Positions 16,627 through 27,600 of a stretch of 64,000 nucleotides of DNA are shown here, piece after piece. The notes below the pieces were generated by a model that did not search any database, was not told the origin of the DNA, and was given only the letters and a program-made list of their open reading frames with translations. Made by a program: the position numbers and the translations under genes. Where the stretch lies: assembly GCF_000682735.1 (NCBI RefSeq), contig NZ_AWFD01000038.1, forward strand, positions 1 to 64,000, written 5' to 3'. Each line of letters opens with the position of its first letter. The first letter of the stretch is position 1. This DNA is from Hyphomonas sp. CY54-11-8 (lineage in GTDB: Bacteria > Pseudomonadota > Alphaproteobacteria > Caulobacterales > Hyphomonadaceae).

Positions 16627-17025
16627 ATGGTCATTCTGAGATCCTTCTTCCTGGCAGGCCTGGCCCTGTTCTTCGCTGCCCAGCAGGCGCTTTGCGCCTG
16701 TGATGCGCCGCAGGAACAGGCACCGGCCGCAATGGAAATGGCGCACAGCATGCCAGCCGGGCATGCCTGCGATGAAACCCAGACACCGCATCATGACAAA
16801 TCGGCCTGCCCGCATTGCAATGCTGACTATGACCTGATCGCCAAGGCCCCGCAGGCGATGGCCACTCCCCTGCTGCCTGTCAGCACGGCCCCGGCGGTCT
16901 TCCTGCCGTCCGAGGCATTCAGGGTCTCGGCGCCCCCCATGCGGCCGCCGAAATACACGCTCTACGAAGCGTCCGGCCCGCCTCGGCTGACGCCGCTCCA
17001 GTTGAAAACCCGCCTCCTGAATTGA
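16627..17025 (+). CDS. small secreted Cys/His/Met-rich protein at head of copper operon (DUF2946-like)
   Basis: A 132-residue exported protein. A signal peptide (FFLAGLALFFAAQQALC) is followed by a region dense in possible copper ligands: Cys-x-Cys after the signal, HSMPAGHAC, HHDK and an ACPHC motif, then a Pro-rich tail. The layout recalls DUF2946-type small proteins found at the head of cop/cus operons. It sits 76 bases before copA on the same strand. Probable role: periplasmic copper binding or sensing; this is inferred from composition and neighbours. ATG at 16627 is preferred (AGG eight bases before it); GTG at 16621 is an alternative. Confidence 0.75.
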   Translation: MVILRSFFLAGLALFFAAQQALCACDAPQEQAPAAMEMAHSMPAGHACDETQTPHHDKSACPHCNADYDLIAKAPQAMATPLLPVSTAPAVFLPSEAFRVSAPPMRPPKYTLYEASGPPRLTPLQLKTRLLN

Positions 17026-17101
17026 GACCGGCCCGGTGGGCCGCGCCTTTGCGCGCCCGCCGCCAATGCCGTTTCCCCCTCAATTCAGAAGGATCATTCC
17101 C

Positions 17102-19066
17102 ATGTTCAATCGACGTCATTTCCTGCAGGGCAGCGCCCTGATGGGGCTTTCGTCCATGCTGCCCGCCGCCTTGTTGCCGGCCTGGGCCCGCAGCGCCAGT
17201 GACGGCAATACCGGCCTCCCCAGGGAGACCGCCACGGAGTTCAATCTTTCCGTCGGGCGCTTCCCCGTGCGGATCGACGGACGTGCCGGCGAAGCCGTCG
17301 GCGTCAACGGCACGCTGCCCGCGCCGCTGATCCGTTTCCGCGAAGGCGACGAAATCACGCTCAATGTGACCAACACGCTGGACGTGGACACCAGCATTCA
17401 CTGGCATGGCCTTCTCGTGCCGTTCCAGATGGACGGCGTGCCGGGCGTCACCTTCCCCGGTATCCGGCCGGGCGAGACGTTCACGTACAAATATGCCGTG
17501 CCGCAATCGGGCACCTATTGGTACCATTCCCATTCCGGCCTGCAGGAGCAGGAAGGGCACTACGGGCCGATCATCATCGATCCGCATCATCACGACCCGG
17601 TCGCCTATGACCGGGAATATGTGCTGGTCCTCTCCGACTGGAGCTTCGAGAGCCCGTACCGGATCTTCGCAAAGCTGAAGAAGATGAGCGATGCCTACAA
17701 TTACCAGCAGCGCACCGTGGGCGACTTCCTGAAGGACGCGCAGGCGCGCGGCCTCGGCGCCGCCTGGAACGAGCGCGCCATGTGGGGCCAGATGCGGATG
17801 TCGCCGCGAGATATCGCCGATGTGACCGGCGCGACCTATCACTATCTGATCAACGGCCATTCGACCGCCGACAACTGGAACGGCGTGTTCAAAAAGGGCG
17901 AGCGCGTGCGCTTGCGCATCATCAATGCCTCGGCGATGACGATCTTTAATGTGCGCCTGCCGGGCCTGCCGATGACCATTGTCGCCGCCGACGGCCTGAA
18001 CGTGCAGCCGCTGGAGGTCGACGAGTTCCAGATGGGCGTCGCCGAAACCTATGATGTCATCATCGAGCCGAAGGACGAGCATGCCTATGCCTTTGTCGCG
18101 GAGAGCATCGACCGGTCCGGACAGGCGGTCGCGACCTTCGGTCCGCAACCCGGCATGCGCGCCGAGGCCCCTGCCCTGCGGGCCGTGCCGACGCTGACCA
18201 TGAAGGACATGGGCATGGATCATGGCAGCATGGACATGAGCGAGATGGACCATTCGGAAATGGACCACGCCACAATGGGCCATGACATGAGCGGAATGGA
18301 AATGTCCGGTCATGAAGGCCACGACATGAGTGGCCATGAGATGGGCGATATGGCCATGGATCATTCCGCACACGGCATGGCTGAGGATGCCGGCTGGCCG
18401 GTGGAGAAGAAAACCATCAAACGCGGCCCCGGTGTCGCAAATGTCGCCATGATGCCGATGAGCCGTCTCGACGAGCCGGGCATCGGCCTTGAAGACGTGG
18501 GCCACCGCGTAATGCGTTATTCCCAGCTGCGCAGCCTGACCCGCAATCCGGACCTGCGCCCGCCGGGCCGCGAGATGGAGATCCACCTCACCTCCAACAT
18601 GGAACGCTACATGTGGAGTTTCGACGGGGTGAAGTTCTCCGAAGTGACGGAGCCCATCATCTTCCATGAAGGCGAGCGCCTGCGGGTGACGCTGATCAAC
18701 AATACGATGATGCCGCACCCGATCCATCTGCACGGCATGTTCTTCGAACTCGTCAATGGCGGCGGCGACCATAAGCCCCGCAAGCACACGGTGATCGTGA
18801 AACCGGGCGAGAAGCTCTCCTTCGATGTCTCGGCAGACCATGTCGGCGACTGGGCGTTCCACTGCCACCTGCTTTACCACATGCATGCCGGCATGATGCA
18901 GGTCGTTTCCGTCCTGCCGTCCACGGACAAGACGCCGATGGATCATGAGCACATGGACCATGAAATGATGGGCCATGACATGCCCATGGAGCACGAAATG
19001 CCGATGGATCATGACATGATGGATCATTCTGCCATGGGCCATGACAAGCACGGGGAGATGAAGTGA
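17102..19066 (+). CDS. copA: copper-resistance multicopper oxidase CopA (PcoA)
   Basis: A 654-residue periplasmic multicopper oxidase. It begins with a twin-arginine signal (NRRHFLQGSALMG). Copper-ligand motifs of all four sites are visible: HWHG and WYHSHSG in the first cupredoxin domain, and HPIHLHG and HCHLLYHMHAGMM in the last. Two low-complexity Met/Asp/His tracts are inserted, at about residues 365-425 (repeats of MDH and GHDM type) and at the extreme C-terminus; these bind Cu(I). Expected role: oxidation of Cu(I) to Cu(II) in the periplasm. Start at 17102 gives the Tat signal. copB follows with overlapping stop/start (TGATG). Length is at the upper end of PcoA/CopA proteins because of the His/Met inserts. 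Confidence 0.94.
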   Translation: MFNRRHFLQGSALMGLSSMLPAALLPAWARSASDGNTGLPRETATEFNLSVGRFPVRIDGRAGEAVGVNGTLPAPLIRFREGDEITLNVTNTLDVDTSIHWHGLLVPFQMDGVPGVTFPGIRPGETFTYKYAVPQSGTYWYHSHSGLQEQEGHYGPIIIDPHHHDPVAYDREYVLVLSDWSFESPYRIFAKLKKMSDAYNYQQRTVGDFLKDAQARGLGAAWNERAMWGQMRMSPRDIADVTGATYHYLINGHSTADNWNGVFKKGERVRLRIINASAMTIFNVRLPGLPMTIVAADGLNVQPLEVDEFQMGVAETYDVIIEPKDEHAYAFVAESIDRSGQAVATFGPQPGMRAEAPALRAVPTLTMKDMGMDHGSMDMSEMDHSEMDHATMGHDMSGMEMSGHEGHDMSGHEMGDMAMDHSAHGMAEDAGWPVEKKTIKRGPGVANVAMMPMSRLDEPGIGLEDVGHRVMRYSQLRSLTRNPDLRPPGREMEIHLTSNMERYMWSFDGVKFSEVTEPIIFHEGERLRVTLINNTMMPHPIHLHGMFFELVNGGGDHKPRKHTVIVKPGEKLSFDVSADHVGDWAFHCHLLYHMHAGMMQVVSVLPSTDKTPMDHEHMDHEMMGHDMPMEHEMPMDHDMMDHSAMGHDKHGEMK

Positions 19067-19875
19067 TGCAGAGGACGCTCCTTTCCGCATTCGCCGCGCT
19101 CGCCTTTGCTGCCGGCGCTTCGGCCCAGACGCATGACCATCACAGCACCTCTCCGGAGGAAAAGCCCTGGTCGCAGGCCGACGCTTATTTCGACCCGGCC
19201 GAAATGGACGCGGCCCGCGCGCATGTGCAGGCCCATTCCGGCGGCTCGCCATTTGCCATGGTCCGGTTTGACCGGCTGGAAGCTCAGTCGTCTGACGGGG
19301 AAACCACCGGTGTCTGGGATGCCGACGCCTGGTATGGCGGCGACATCAACAAGATCTGGCTGAAAACCGAGGGAGAGTATTCCTTCGAGGAAAACGACCT
19401 GGAAGAAGCCGAAGTCCAGCTGCTCTGGTCCCGCGCGATATCGCGCTACTTCGACCTTCAGACCGGTGTACGCTACGATTTCGAACCAAAGGGACAGGCC
19501 CATGCCGTACTGGGCGTCCAGGGGCTCGCCCCCTACTGGTTCGAAGTGGACGGCGCCGCCTTCCTGAGCGAGTCAGGCGACCTGACCGCCAGCTTCGAAG
19601 CCGAATACGAACTCCTGCTGACCAATCGGCTGATCCTCCAGCCCCGGCTGGAGGTGAATTTCTCGGCACAGGACATTCCGGAACGGGAGCTTGGCTCAGG
19701 CCTGACCGATCTGCAGGCCGGTTTGCGCCTGCGTTACGAAATCCGCCGGGAATTCGCCCCCTATATCGGCGTCGAATACCAGAGCGCCTTCGGCGGAACA
19801 GCAGACCGGATCGAGGCCAGCGGCGGGGACGCCGACGACACACGCTTCGTCATCGGCGTCCGAACCTGGTACTGA
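19066..19875 (+). CDS. copB: copper resistance protein B, outer-membrane beta-barrel
   Basis: A 269-residue protein with a cleavable signal peptide (AALAFAAGASA), a short His-rich start (THDHHS), then alternating beta-strand sequence ending in an aromatic residue (RTWY), typical of an outer-membrane barrel of the CopB/PcoB family. It is expected to work with CopA in keeping copper out of the cytoplasm. The A-type start at 19066 overlaps the copA stop (TGATG) and has GGGGAG upstream; a GTG at 19063 would only add one residue. The usual copC/copD or regulators are absent next to it. Confidence 0.9.
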   Translation: MQRTLLSAFAALAFAAGASAQTHDHHSTSPEEKPWSQADAYFDPAEMDAARAHVQAHSGGSPFAMVRFDRLEAQSSDGETTGVWDADAWYGGDINKIWLKTEGEYSFEENDLEEAEVQLLWSRAISRYFDLQTGVRYDFEPKGQAHAVLGVQGLAPYWFEVDGAAFLSESGDLTASFEAEYELLLTNRLILQPRLEVNFSAQDIPERELGSGLTDLQAGLRLRYEIRREFAPYIGVEYQSAFGGTADRIEASGGDADDTRFVIGVRTWY

Positions 19876-19905
19876 CCCGGCCATTCCAGGCCGATCCCAC
19901 AACAC

Positions 19906-19939
19906 AGAACCCTTTGATTCCCTTGAATTAAAGGGTTCT
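19906..19939 (+). terminator. hairpin after copB
   Basis: AGAACCCTTT (19906-19915) pairs perfectly with AAAGGGTTCT (19930-19939) around 14 bases. There is no T-run after it, so it may be an mRNA 3' end stabiliser or a weak, factor-assisted terminator of the copper operon. Confidence 0.5.
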
Positions 19940-20019
19940 GCATCGCCTATGGCATGAGTCTTGTTGTGCAATGCAGCATAGAGGCGTACTGTCCAAGTCA
20001 GAAAAGGGATACAGGACTG

Positions 20020-20322
20020 ATGGAATATTGGCTCATGCCTTGGCGCGCGACGCTGTCTGTTGCCGCTGCCACGCTCGAAACCACGCTGGTCATGCAGAAA
20101 AGCCTCGCCGGCCTGACAGGAGTGGGCGGCCTTGAGACAATGGACGAGAACCGCCTGCGCGATGCCTTCCATGCCGCCGCCGACGTGAACCTGCGCCGCT
20201 GGGGCGATACAGCTGAAATGCTGCAGAACCTGCCGGGCTGGTACCGGGACCTCGGCCGCATGCCGGGCGACCTGATGACTGACTGGTTCGACGCGCATCA
20301 CCGGTCGGCGACAGCAGACTGA
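20020..20322 (+). CDS. small hypothetical protein (100 aa)
   Basis: A 100-residue soluble, mostly helical protein (MEYWLMPWRATLSVAAATLETT and so on) with no signal peptide or recognisable motif. The amphipathic helical look and size faintly recall small phasin-like proteins, but that is only an impression. The start at 20020 is chosen as the first ATG with a purine-rich AGGA upstream; 5' extensions in frame look non-coding. It stands alone, convergent with the PhoR-type kinase gene ten bases downstream. Confidence 0.6.
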   Translation: MEYWLMPWRATLSVAAATLETTLVMQKSLAGLTGVGGLETMDENRLRDAFHAAADVNLRRWGDTAEMLQNLPGWYRDLGRMPGDLMTDWFDAHHRSATAD

Positions 20323-20332
20323 TCGGGCCGTC

Positions 20333-21730
<1,398 letters not shown>

Positions 21731-21856
21731 GCGGTTTCCCTGTGGGATCCCTTCCACACACACGTAGGTTTTAGGCGCTATCGCGACAGCGTGAAGATGC
21801 CAAGCCCCGCATCCGTACAAGCCTTCCCCAAAGTAAGCCCTTTACCTGCATGTAAT

Positions 21857-21872
21857 TATTGAAAATCGATAA
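21857..21872 (+). promoter_or_regulatory. 16-bp motif TATTGAAAATCGATAA upstream of RND operon
   Basis: This sequence has the form TATTG-WWWW-TCGATAA and recurs twice in front of the small-protein/urcA cluster at 53553 and 53574. It is an imperfect dyad (TTAT-cGA against TC-gATAA). Here it lies just upstream of a perfect TTGACA -35 box at 21880-21885. Likely a binding site for a shared regulator. Confidence 0.5.
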
Positions 21873-21879
21873 TTTCTCG

Positions 21880-21908
21880 TTGACAGTCGAATAGAGCGCG
21901 CGTAATTC
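21880..21908 (+). promoter_or_regulatory. promoter of NodT/HlyD/RND operon
   Basis: TTGACA at 21880-21885 with a 17-base spacer to TAATTC at 21903-21908. The -35 is consensus, the -10 weak, which suits an operon that needs help or derepression. Confidence 0.45.
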
Positions 21909-21941
21909 GCTGCATATACAGACAGGAGCAATGCCTAAGGC

Positions 21942-23396
21942 ATGAAACGATCAATCCTCTTCGCGGGCACGGCATTTCTTGCAGCGTGCGCCTCTTCTCC
22001 GGCAAATCTTGGCGGTCTGGCAGGCGAACGCGTTGATTTCTTTGCGCAAGCACCCGATGCACCCGCCGAATGGATGGCAAGCGGTGTCACTGGAAAGGCG
22101 CCCAAAGGCGACTGGCTGAGTCAGTTCAACGACCCGGTGATGCTGTCGCTGGTGTCGGAAGCGCTCGAGAACAATCCGAGCCTGAAATCCCGCGCGGCCA
22201 CGATGCGCGCCGCTGAAGCGGCCACCCGAACAGCACGCTCGGCTGGCCGGCCGAGCCTCGATGCTTCGGTGTCTGCCGGCGCCACGTCGACCGGCGTGAA
22301 GACGGCAACCGGCACTGACCGGATCGACAGCGAAATCTATGGTGTCGGGCTCGACGCCAGCTGGGAGCTGGACCTGTGGGGCCGCATCGGCGCATCCGTG
22401 AACGCAGCAGAGGCAGACTATGCCGCGTCCGAGGCCGATCTGGCCGCAGCGGAACTGTCGCTGGCGGCCCAGACGGCCATCGCCTGGATCAACCTGAACG
22501 AGGCAATGGCCCAGGAACGCGTGGCCGAACTGACTTATGATGCGCGCGACCGCGTGCGCCTGCTGACCGAGCGCCGCTTCCAGCGCGGCCTGGTTGATGC
22601 GCTCGACGTGCGGACCGCCCGCTCGGCCCTGGCGAATGCGGAAGCCGCGATCGCAACGCGTCGCCAGATTACCGGCGAAGCTGCCCGCCGGCTCGAAATC
22701 CTGCTCGGCCGTTATCCGGCCGCCGAGATTGCCGCGTCAGCTGAACTGCCCGCCCTCGGCCCACTGCAGCCGGAAGGCAACCCTGCCCTTCTGCTGTCGC
22801 GCCGGCCGGACATCGCAGCGTCCGAAGCCCGGATCGAAGCCGCCGGCATGCGTGCCGAGACCGCCCGGCTGGCCATGCTGCCGTCCTTCGTCCTGTCGGC
22901 TAGCGCATCGACCAGCGAAAGCGACCTCGCCGACGCGTTCGACCCGGAACTGATCGCAGCCCGCCTCGTCGCGAACCTCATTGCGCCGATCTTCAAAGGC
23001 GGACGCCTCGATGCCCAGCGTGATGCTGCCGTGGCGCAGGCAGAAGCCGCTGTCGCCAACTATGCCAGCGCCGCGCTGTCGGCCTGGGGCGAAGTCGAAA
23101 ATGCCGTCGCAGCGGACATGTATCTTGCCGATCAGGAAGAAGCCCAGGCCCGGGCACTGGAAGAAGCCCGGCTGGCCGAAGACCTTGCCCTTCGCAAGTA
23201 CACGACCAGCGGTACACTGACGATCTTCAACCTGATCGACGCCCAGACCCGGCGATTGACCGCAGAGAGCCAGCTGATCTCTGTTCGCGCCAGCCGCGCC
23301 ACCAACCGTATTTCCTACCACATCGCCCTCGGCGGTGGCCTCCCGGTCCAGACCGCCACGACCGAAACGACGCCCACCGAAGCCGCCGCAGAATAA
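21942..23396 (+). CDS. NodT-family outer-membrane efflux factor (lipoprotein)
   Basis: A 484-residue TolC-like channel. The signal sequence ends FLAACASS, a lipobox, as in NodT/OprM-type lipid-anchored factors. Two outer-membrane-efflux repeats follow, with the characteristic long coiled-coil helices (AATMRAAEAATRTARSAGRPSLDAS) and the AQTAIAWINL segment. It forms the outer duct of the tripartite pump encoded by the next two genes. AGGAG lies 13 bases upstream of ATG 21942; a four-codon reading frame (ATG at 21931) begins just after that AGGAG and its TGA overlaps the start ATG, which may couple translation. Caulobacter has a comparable AcrAB-NodT operon, where the gene order and repressor differ. 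Confidence 0.9.
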   Translation: MKRSILFAGTAFLAACASSPANLGGLAGERVDFFAQAPDAPAEWMASGVTGKAPKGDWLSQFNDPVMLSLVSEALENNPSLKSRAATMRAAEAATRTARSAGRPSLDASVSAGATSTGVKTATGTDRIDSEIYGVGLDASWELDLWGRIGASVNAAEADYAASEADLAAAELSLAAQTAIAWINLNEAMAQERVAELTYDARDRVRLLTERRFQRGLVDALDVRTARSALANAEAAIATRRQITGEAARRLEILLGRYPAAEIAASAELPALGPLQPEGNPALLLSRRPDIAASEARIEAAGMRAETARLAMLPSFVLSASASTSESDLADAFDPELIAARLVANLIAPIFKGGRLDAQRDAAVAQAEAAVANYASAALSAWGEVENAVAADMYLADQEEAQARALEEARLAEDLALRKYTTSGTLTIFNLIDAQTRRLTAESQLISVRASRATNRISYHIALGGGLPVQTATTETTPTEAAAE

Positions 23397-23414
23397 GCCC
23401 CAGGAGTTCCATCC

Positions 23415-24686
23415 ATGGCCCGTATCATCGCCATCGCTGCCCCCATCGCAATCATTGCCGTCCTTGGCGTCGGCGGAACCGTCGTCCTGCAGAACCTCAA
23501 GCCGGAACCCGAGAAGGCTGAAGAGGCGCGCATCGGTCTCAATGTCTTTGCCGAAAAGGTTCGCCGCGGCGATCTTGAAATCACGGTCGAAGCGCAGGGC
23601 GAAGTGCGCCCGCGCCGCGAAATCGTGGTGGCCCCGCAGATCTCCGGACGTATCGCCTATGTCTCGCCTGACTTCATCGATGGCGGCTTCATCAAGCAGG
23701 GCCAGCTGCTGGTTCGTGTCGAAGCGGCTGACTATGAACTGGCCGTGGTGCGCGCCCGTTCCGGCGTGGCCTCTGCCGAGCAGGGCCTGACCCGTGAAAT
23801 CGCAGAAGCCGAGCTGGCGCAGCAGGATATCGAGGACCTCGGCATTTCCGATGTCTCCCCGCTGGCCCGCCGCGAACCGCAACTGGCCCAGGCTCGTGCC
23901 GCCCTCGACGCAGCCAAGGCACAGCTGAAGGATGCCGAGCTCGCGCTGGAACGCACTGCGGTCTACGCCCCCTTCGCCGGCCGGGTGTGGGAACGCGATG
24001 TCGATATCGGCCAGGTCGTCGCCACCGGCCAGTCGCTGGGACGCATTTTCGCCAATGACGTCGTCGAAGTTTCACTGCCGCTGGACGACGAGGAAATGGG
24101 CCGCCTCGGCCTACCGCTCGCCTTCGCCGCAAGCGACCAGCAGCCCGGACCGAAGGTCGACTTCTCGGCCACGGTCGGCGGTGTCGAAAGGCACTGGACC
24201 GGCGAAGTCGTCCGGACGGCTGCCGCGGTCAATTCCCAGACCCGCCAGATCAACGTGATCGCCGAACTGAAAGACCCGTATGGCAAAGGTGCCGATGGCG
24301 GTGCGCCGATGGCGCCCGGCCTGTTCGTCAATGCCGTGATCCACGGCGACACCATACCGGACGTCCTGATTGCGCCGCGCGCCTCCCTGCGCGGGGGCGA
24401 CCGGATTTTCATTGGTGATACCAAAAAGGGCACGCTGTCGATCCGCACGGTCGACCTGATCTACTCAGATCCGCACGGCGCCTATGTCCGCACCGGCATC
24501 GACGCGGGGGAGTTCGCCATCACGTCCCCGATCCAGGCTGCCTTTGACGGCATGAACATTACCGTGATGGAGCGTCTGCCAGACGGCACCATCAAGACCT
24601 ACGAACCGGTGGAAGACACGCCGGACGGGGAAGAAGTTGAGGAAACAGCCATGCGCCTGACCAGCGCCAAAGGAGCCTCCGAATGA
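23415..24686 (+). CDS. RND efflux periplasmic adaptor (HlyD/MFP family)
   Basis: A 423-residue membrane-fusion protein with an N-terminal membrane anchor (IIAIAAPIAIIAVLGVGG), a lipoyl/barrel-sandwich domain (VRPRREIVVAPQISGRIAYVSPDF), a coiled-coil hairpin at about residues 110-190 and the returning half (VYAPFAGRVWERDVDIGQVV). This is the bridge between the RND permease and NodT-type channel. AGGAG eight bases before the ATG and only 18 bases after the upstream stop; its stop overlaps the next start (ATGA at 24683-24686), so all three are one operon. Confidence 0.92.
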   Translation: MARIIAIAAPIAIIAVLGVGGTVVLQNLKPEPEKAEEARIGLNVFAEKVRRGDLEITVEAQGEVRPRREIVVAPQISGRIAYVSPDFIDGGFIKQGQLLVRVEAADYELAVVRARSGVASAEQGLTREIAEAELAQQDIEDLGISDVSPLARREPQLAQARAALDAAKAQLKDAELALERTAVYAPFAGRVWERDVDIGQVVATGQSLGRIFANDVVEVSLPLDDEEMGRLGLPLAFAASDQQPGPKVDFSATVGGVERHWTGEVVRTAAAVNSQTRQINVIAELKDPYGKGADGGAPMAPGLFVNAVIHGDTIPDVLIAPRASLRGGDRIFIGDTKKGTLSIRTVDLIYSDPHGAYVRTGIDAGEFAITSPIQAAFDGMNITVMERLPDGTIKTYEPVEDTPDGEEVEETAMRLTSAKGASE

Positions 24687-27600
24687 ACGGGATCGTCGCC
24701 TGGTTCGCCCGCAATGCCGTTGCCGCGAACCTTCTCATGATCGTCTGTTTCGTCGGGGGTGTCTTCGGATACACCGCGATGGAACGGGAAATGTTCCCGG
24801 TCGGAACGTTTAACGGCGCAACCGTTTCGATGGCCTGGCCTGGCGCTTCGCCGCAGGACATCGAAGAGCAGATCGTGACGCGGATCGAGGAAGCCGTGGC
24901 CGACCTCGACGGCGTGAAGCGTATTACGTCGACGTCTTCTGAAGGGTTCGGTTCGGTCAATATCGAAGGCCAGAACGACATCGACATGATGCAGTTTCTG
25001 GACGAAGTGAAGCTTCGGGTCGACCAGATCAATAACCTGCCGCAAGCCGCCTTCCAGCCACAGGTGCGGCGCTGGGAACAGCGCGACCAGTTCATGGGGC
25101 TCGCTGTTCACGGCAAGGTCGATGGCCGGGAGCTGAAACGCCTCGGCGACCGGGTACGCGATGACATTGCCCAACTGCCCGGCGGCGAGCTTGCCGAACT
25201 GCAGGGTACACTGGACGAACAGGTGAACATTGAGGTCACCGAGGAATCCCTGCGCCGTTTCGGCCTCAGCTTCGGCGATGTGGCCAATGCCATCCGGCAG
25301 TCTTCGCTGAACTCGTCCGGCGGACGGATCGAATCCTCAACTGGTGACGTTTCGATCACGACCCGCCAGCTGGCAGATACAGCAGACCAATTCAACAATA
25401 TCATCATCCGCCAGACCACCGAACAAGGCACGGTCCGTGTCGAGGATGTTGCCGAGGTCATCGACGGGTTCGTGTCGGACAAGTTCAGTGCGCTTTATGG
25501 CGGTGAACCGACGGCCTTCGTCATGATCCGGGCGCCGGACAAGATGGACGTGGTGAACTACACCCAAGGCTTCCGGGATTATGTGGAACGTGCCAATGAC
25601 CCCAGAAACGGAATCCTGCCCCAAGGCGTGAAGATCGATATCCTCTGGGACGATTCCGAGGCGTTCAACGACCGCATGCACCTGATCACGTCGTCTGCAC
25701 TGCAGGGCGCGGTGCTGGTGCTGATCGTGCTTTTGCTGTTCCTCCGCCCGACGGTGGCCCTCTGGGTCACGGTCGGCATCATGACCGCGTTCGGCGGCGG
25801 TATCCTGATCCTCCCCTATCTGGGTGTGTCCTGGAACATCCTCTCCACCTTTGCCGTGCTGCTGGTGATCGGGGTGATCGTGGACGATGCCATTGTTGTG
25901 GGGGAGAATATTCACAAGGAAGTCGAAAGCGGCCGGCGCGAAGGCCTGGACGCTGCAATTGTCGGAACCCAGATGGTTCTGAAGCCGATCATATTCGGCG
26001 TGTTGACCACGATCATTGCCTTCCTTCCCTGGGCATTCCTCAGCGGACCGGAAAGGCAGTTCACGCAACAGATCACCTTCGTGGTTGTGGCCGCCCTCTT
26101 CTTCTCCATCGTCGAGTGTATGCTGATCCTGCCGGCGCACCTGTCGCACATGAAGAAGCAGAGCTTCGACGGTGCCAGCGGTGCCTTCATGAAGGTCCAG
26201 CGACGGATCGCCGACAGCCTGCTCTGGTTTGCCAACAACATCTACAAGCCGATGCTCGAATTCGCGCTGAAGTTCCGGTACGCGACAACAGCCTTCTTCT
26301 TCTGCCTGTTCTACCTGGCCTTCAGCCTGTCCAGCATGAAGTTCGTGCCGTTCCAGTTCATGCCCGAGATTGAGGCTGACCTGATCCAGGTGCAGATCGA
26401 AATGCCGGACGGTACGCCATATGAGCGTCTCATCCAGGTCCGCGACCAGCTTCAGGCCGGGATCGAAAAGAGCGAACAGCAAACGAAGGACGAGCATCCC
26501 GAAATCAAGGACGGCCTGATCCGGGATGCGTCGGTGATTGCCTATGGCACGAATGTGCGCGCCTTTATCGGCCTCGCTGCCCCTGAAGACCGCCCGGACA
26601 CGATCCGGTCCAAGGACCTCGCGGAAATCCTGCGGACCAATGTCGGCGAAATCCAGGATGCCGAAGAGATCAATTTCGCCTTCACCTTCAATGACAGTGA
26701 CACGGGTGTGCGCTTTGCCCTCAGCAACCAGAACCTCGATCATCTGCGCGATGCTGCCGATGTCGTGAAGGCGCAACTGGCGACCTATGCCAATGTCTAT
26801 GATATCGGCGACAACCTGTCTTCGGCGGCCGACGAGATCCGGATCACCATGAAGCCCGGCGCCGAAACTCTCGGGGTGACGCTGGCCGATGTCTCTCGCC
26901 AGCTGCGCCAGGCCTATTATGGTGAGGAAGTCCAGCGCCTGCCTCGTGAGGGCGAAGATGTCCGGGTCATGGTGCGGCTGCCGGAATCGGCACGCGAGAA
27001 CCTGGACAGCCTGAACTCTCTCCGTGTACGCACGTTGGATGGCCGCGAAATTCCGGTGACACAAGTGGCCGACTTCTCCTACGCCCCCGGCATCAACCGC
27101 ATTCAGCGGCGCGACCGGATGCGCTCGGTCTATGTCTTTGCCGAAGTGAAGGGCGAAGGCGGCCGCGGAGAAATCATGGCAGACATGGAAGCGAACTTCT
27201 GGCCGGAATTCCAGAAACAGTTCCCGGACGTAAAACGCGGCGAGGCCGGCGGCTTCGAGGAAGAAAACCAGTTCATGAACGAAATCGGCCGGCTGACCCT
27301 GATCGCCATCGGTGCGATGTACATTCTGCTGGCGATTGCCTTCCGCTCATATGCCCAGCCTGTACTTTTGATGATGGCTCTGCCCTTCGCCTATGCAGGC
27401 GCGCTTTTCGGCCTCTGGTTCTTCGACACACCGATGGCACTGTTCTCCTTCTTCGGGATCGCTGCGGCCGCGGGGGTCGTCATCAACGACAACCTTGTGC
27501 TGATCGACTATGTCAACAAACGCCGGGAGGAAGGCGCAGGCGCCGTTCAGGCGCTGGTCGACGCTGGCGTGTCGCGCTTCCGCCCAATCCTGCTGACATC

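Noticed and set aside
18180-18380. The MDH/GHDM tract in copA as a tandem repeat or CRISPR
   Set aside because: It is in-frame low-complexity copper-binding sequence; units are irregular and there are no constant spacers.
16919-19252. Long minus-strand reading frame over copA (about 777 codons)
   Set aside because: It is a shadow created by the codon bias and His/Met tracts of copA; the copA frame has clear multicopper-oxidase motifs and a Tat signal.
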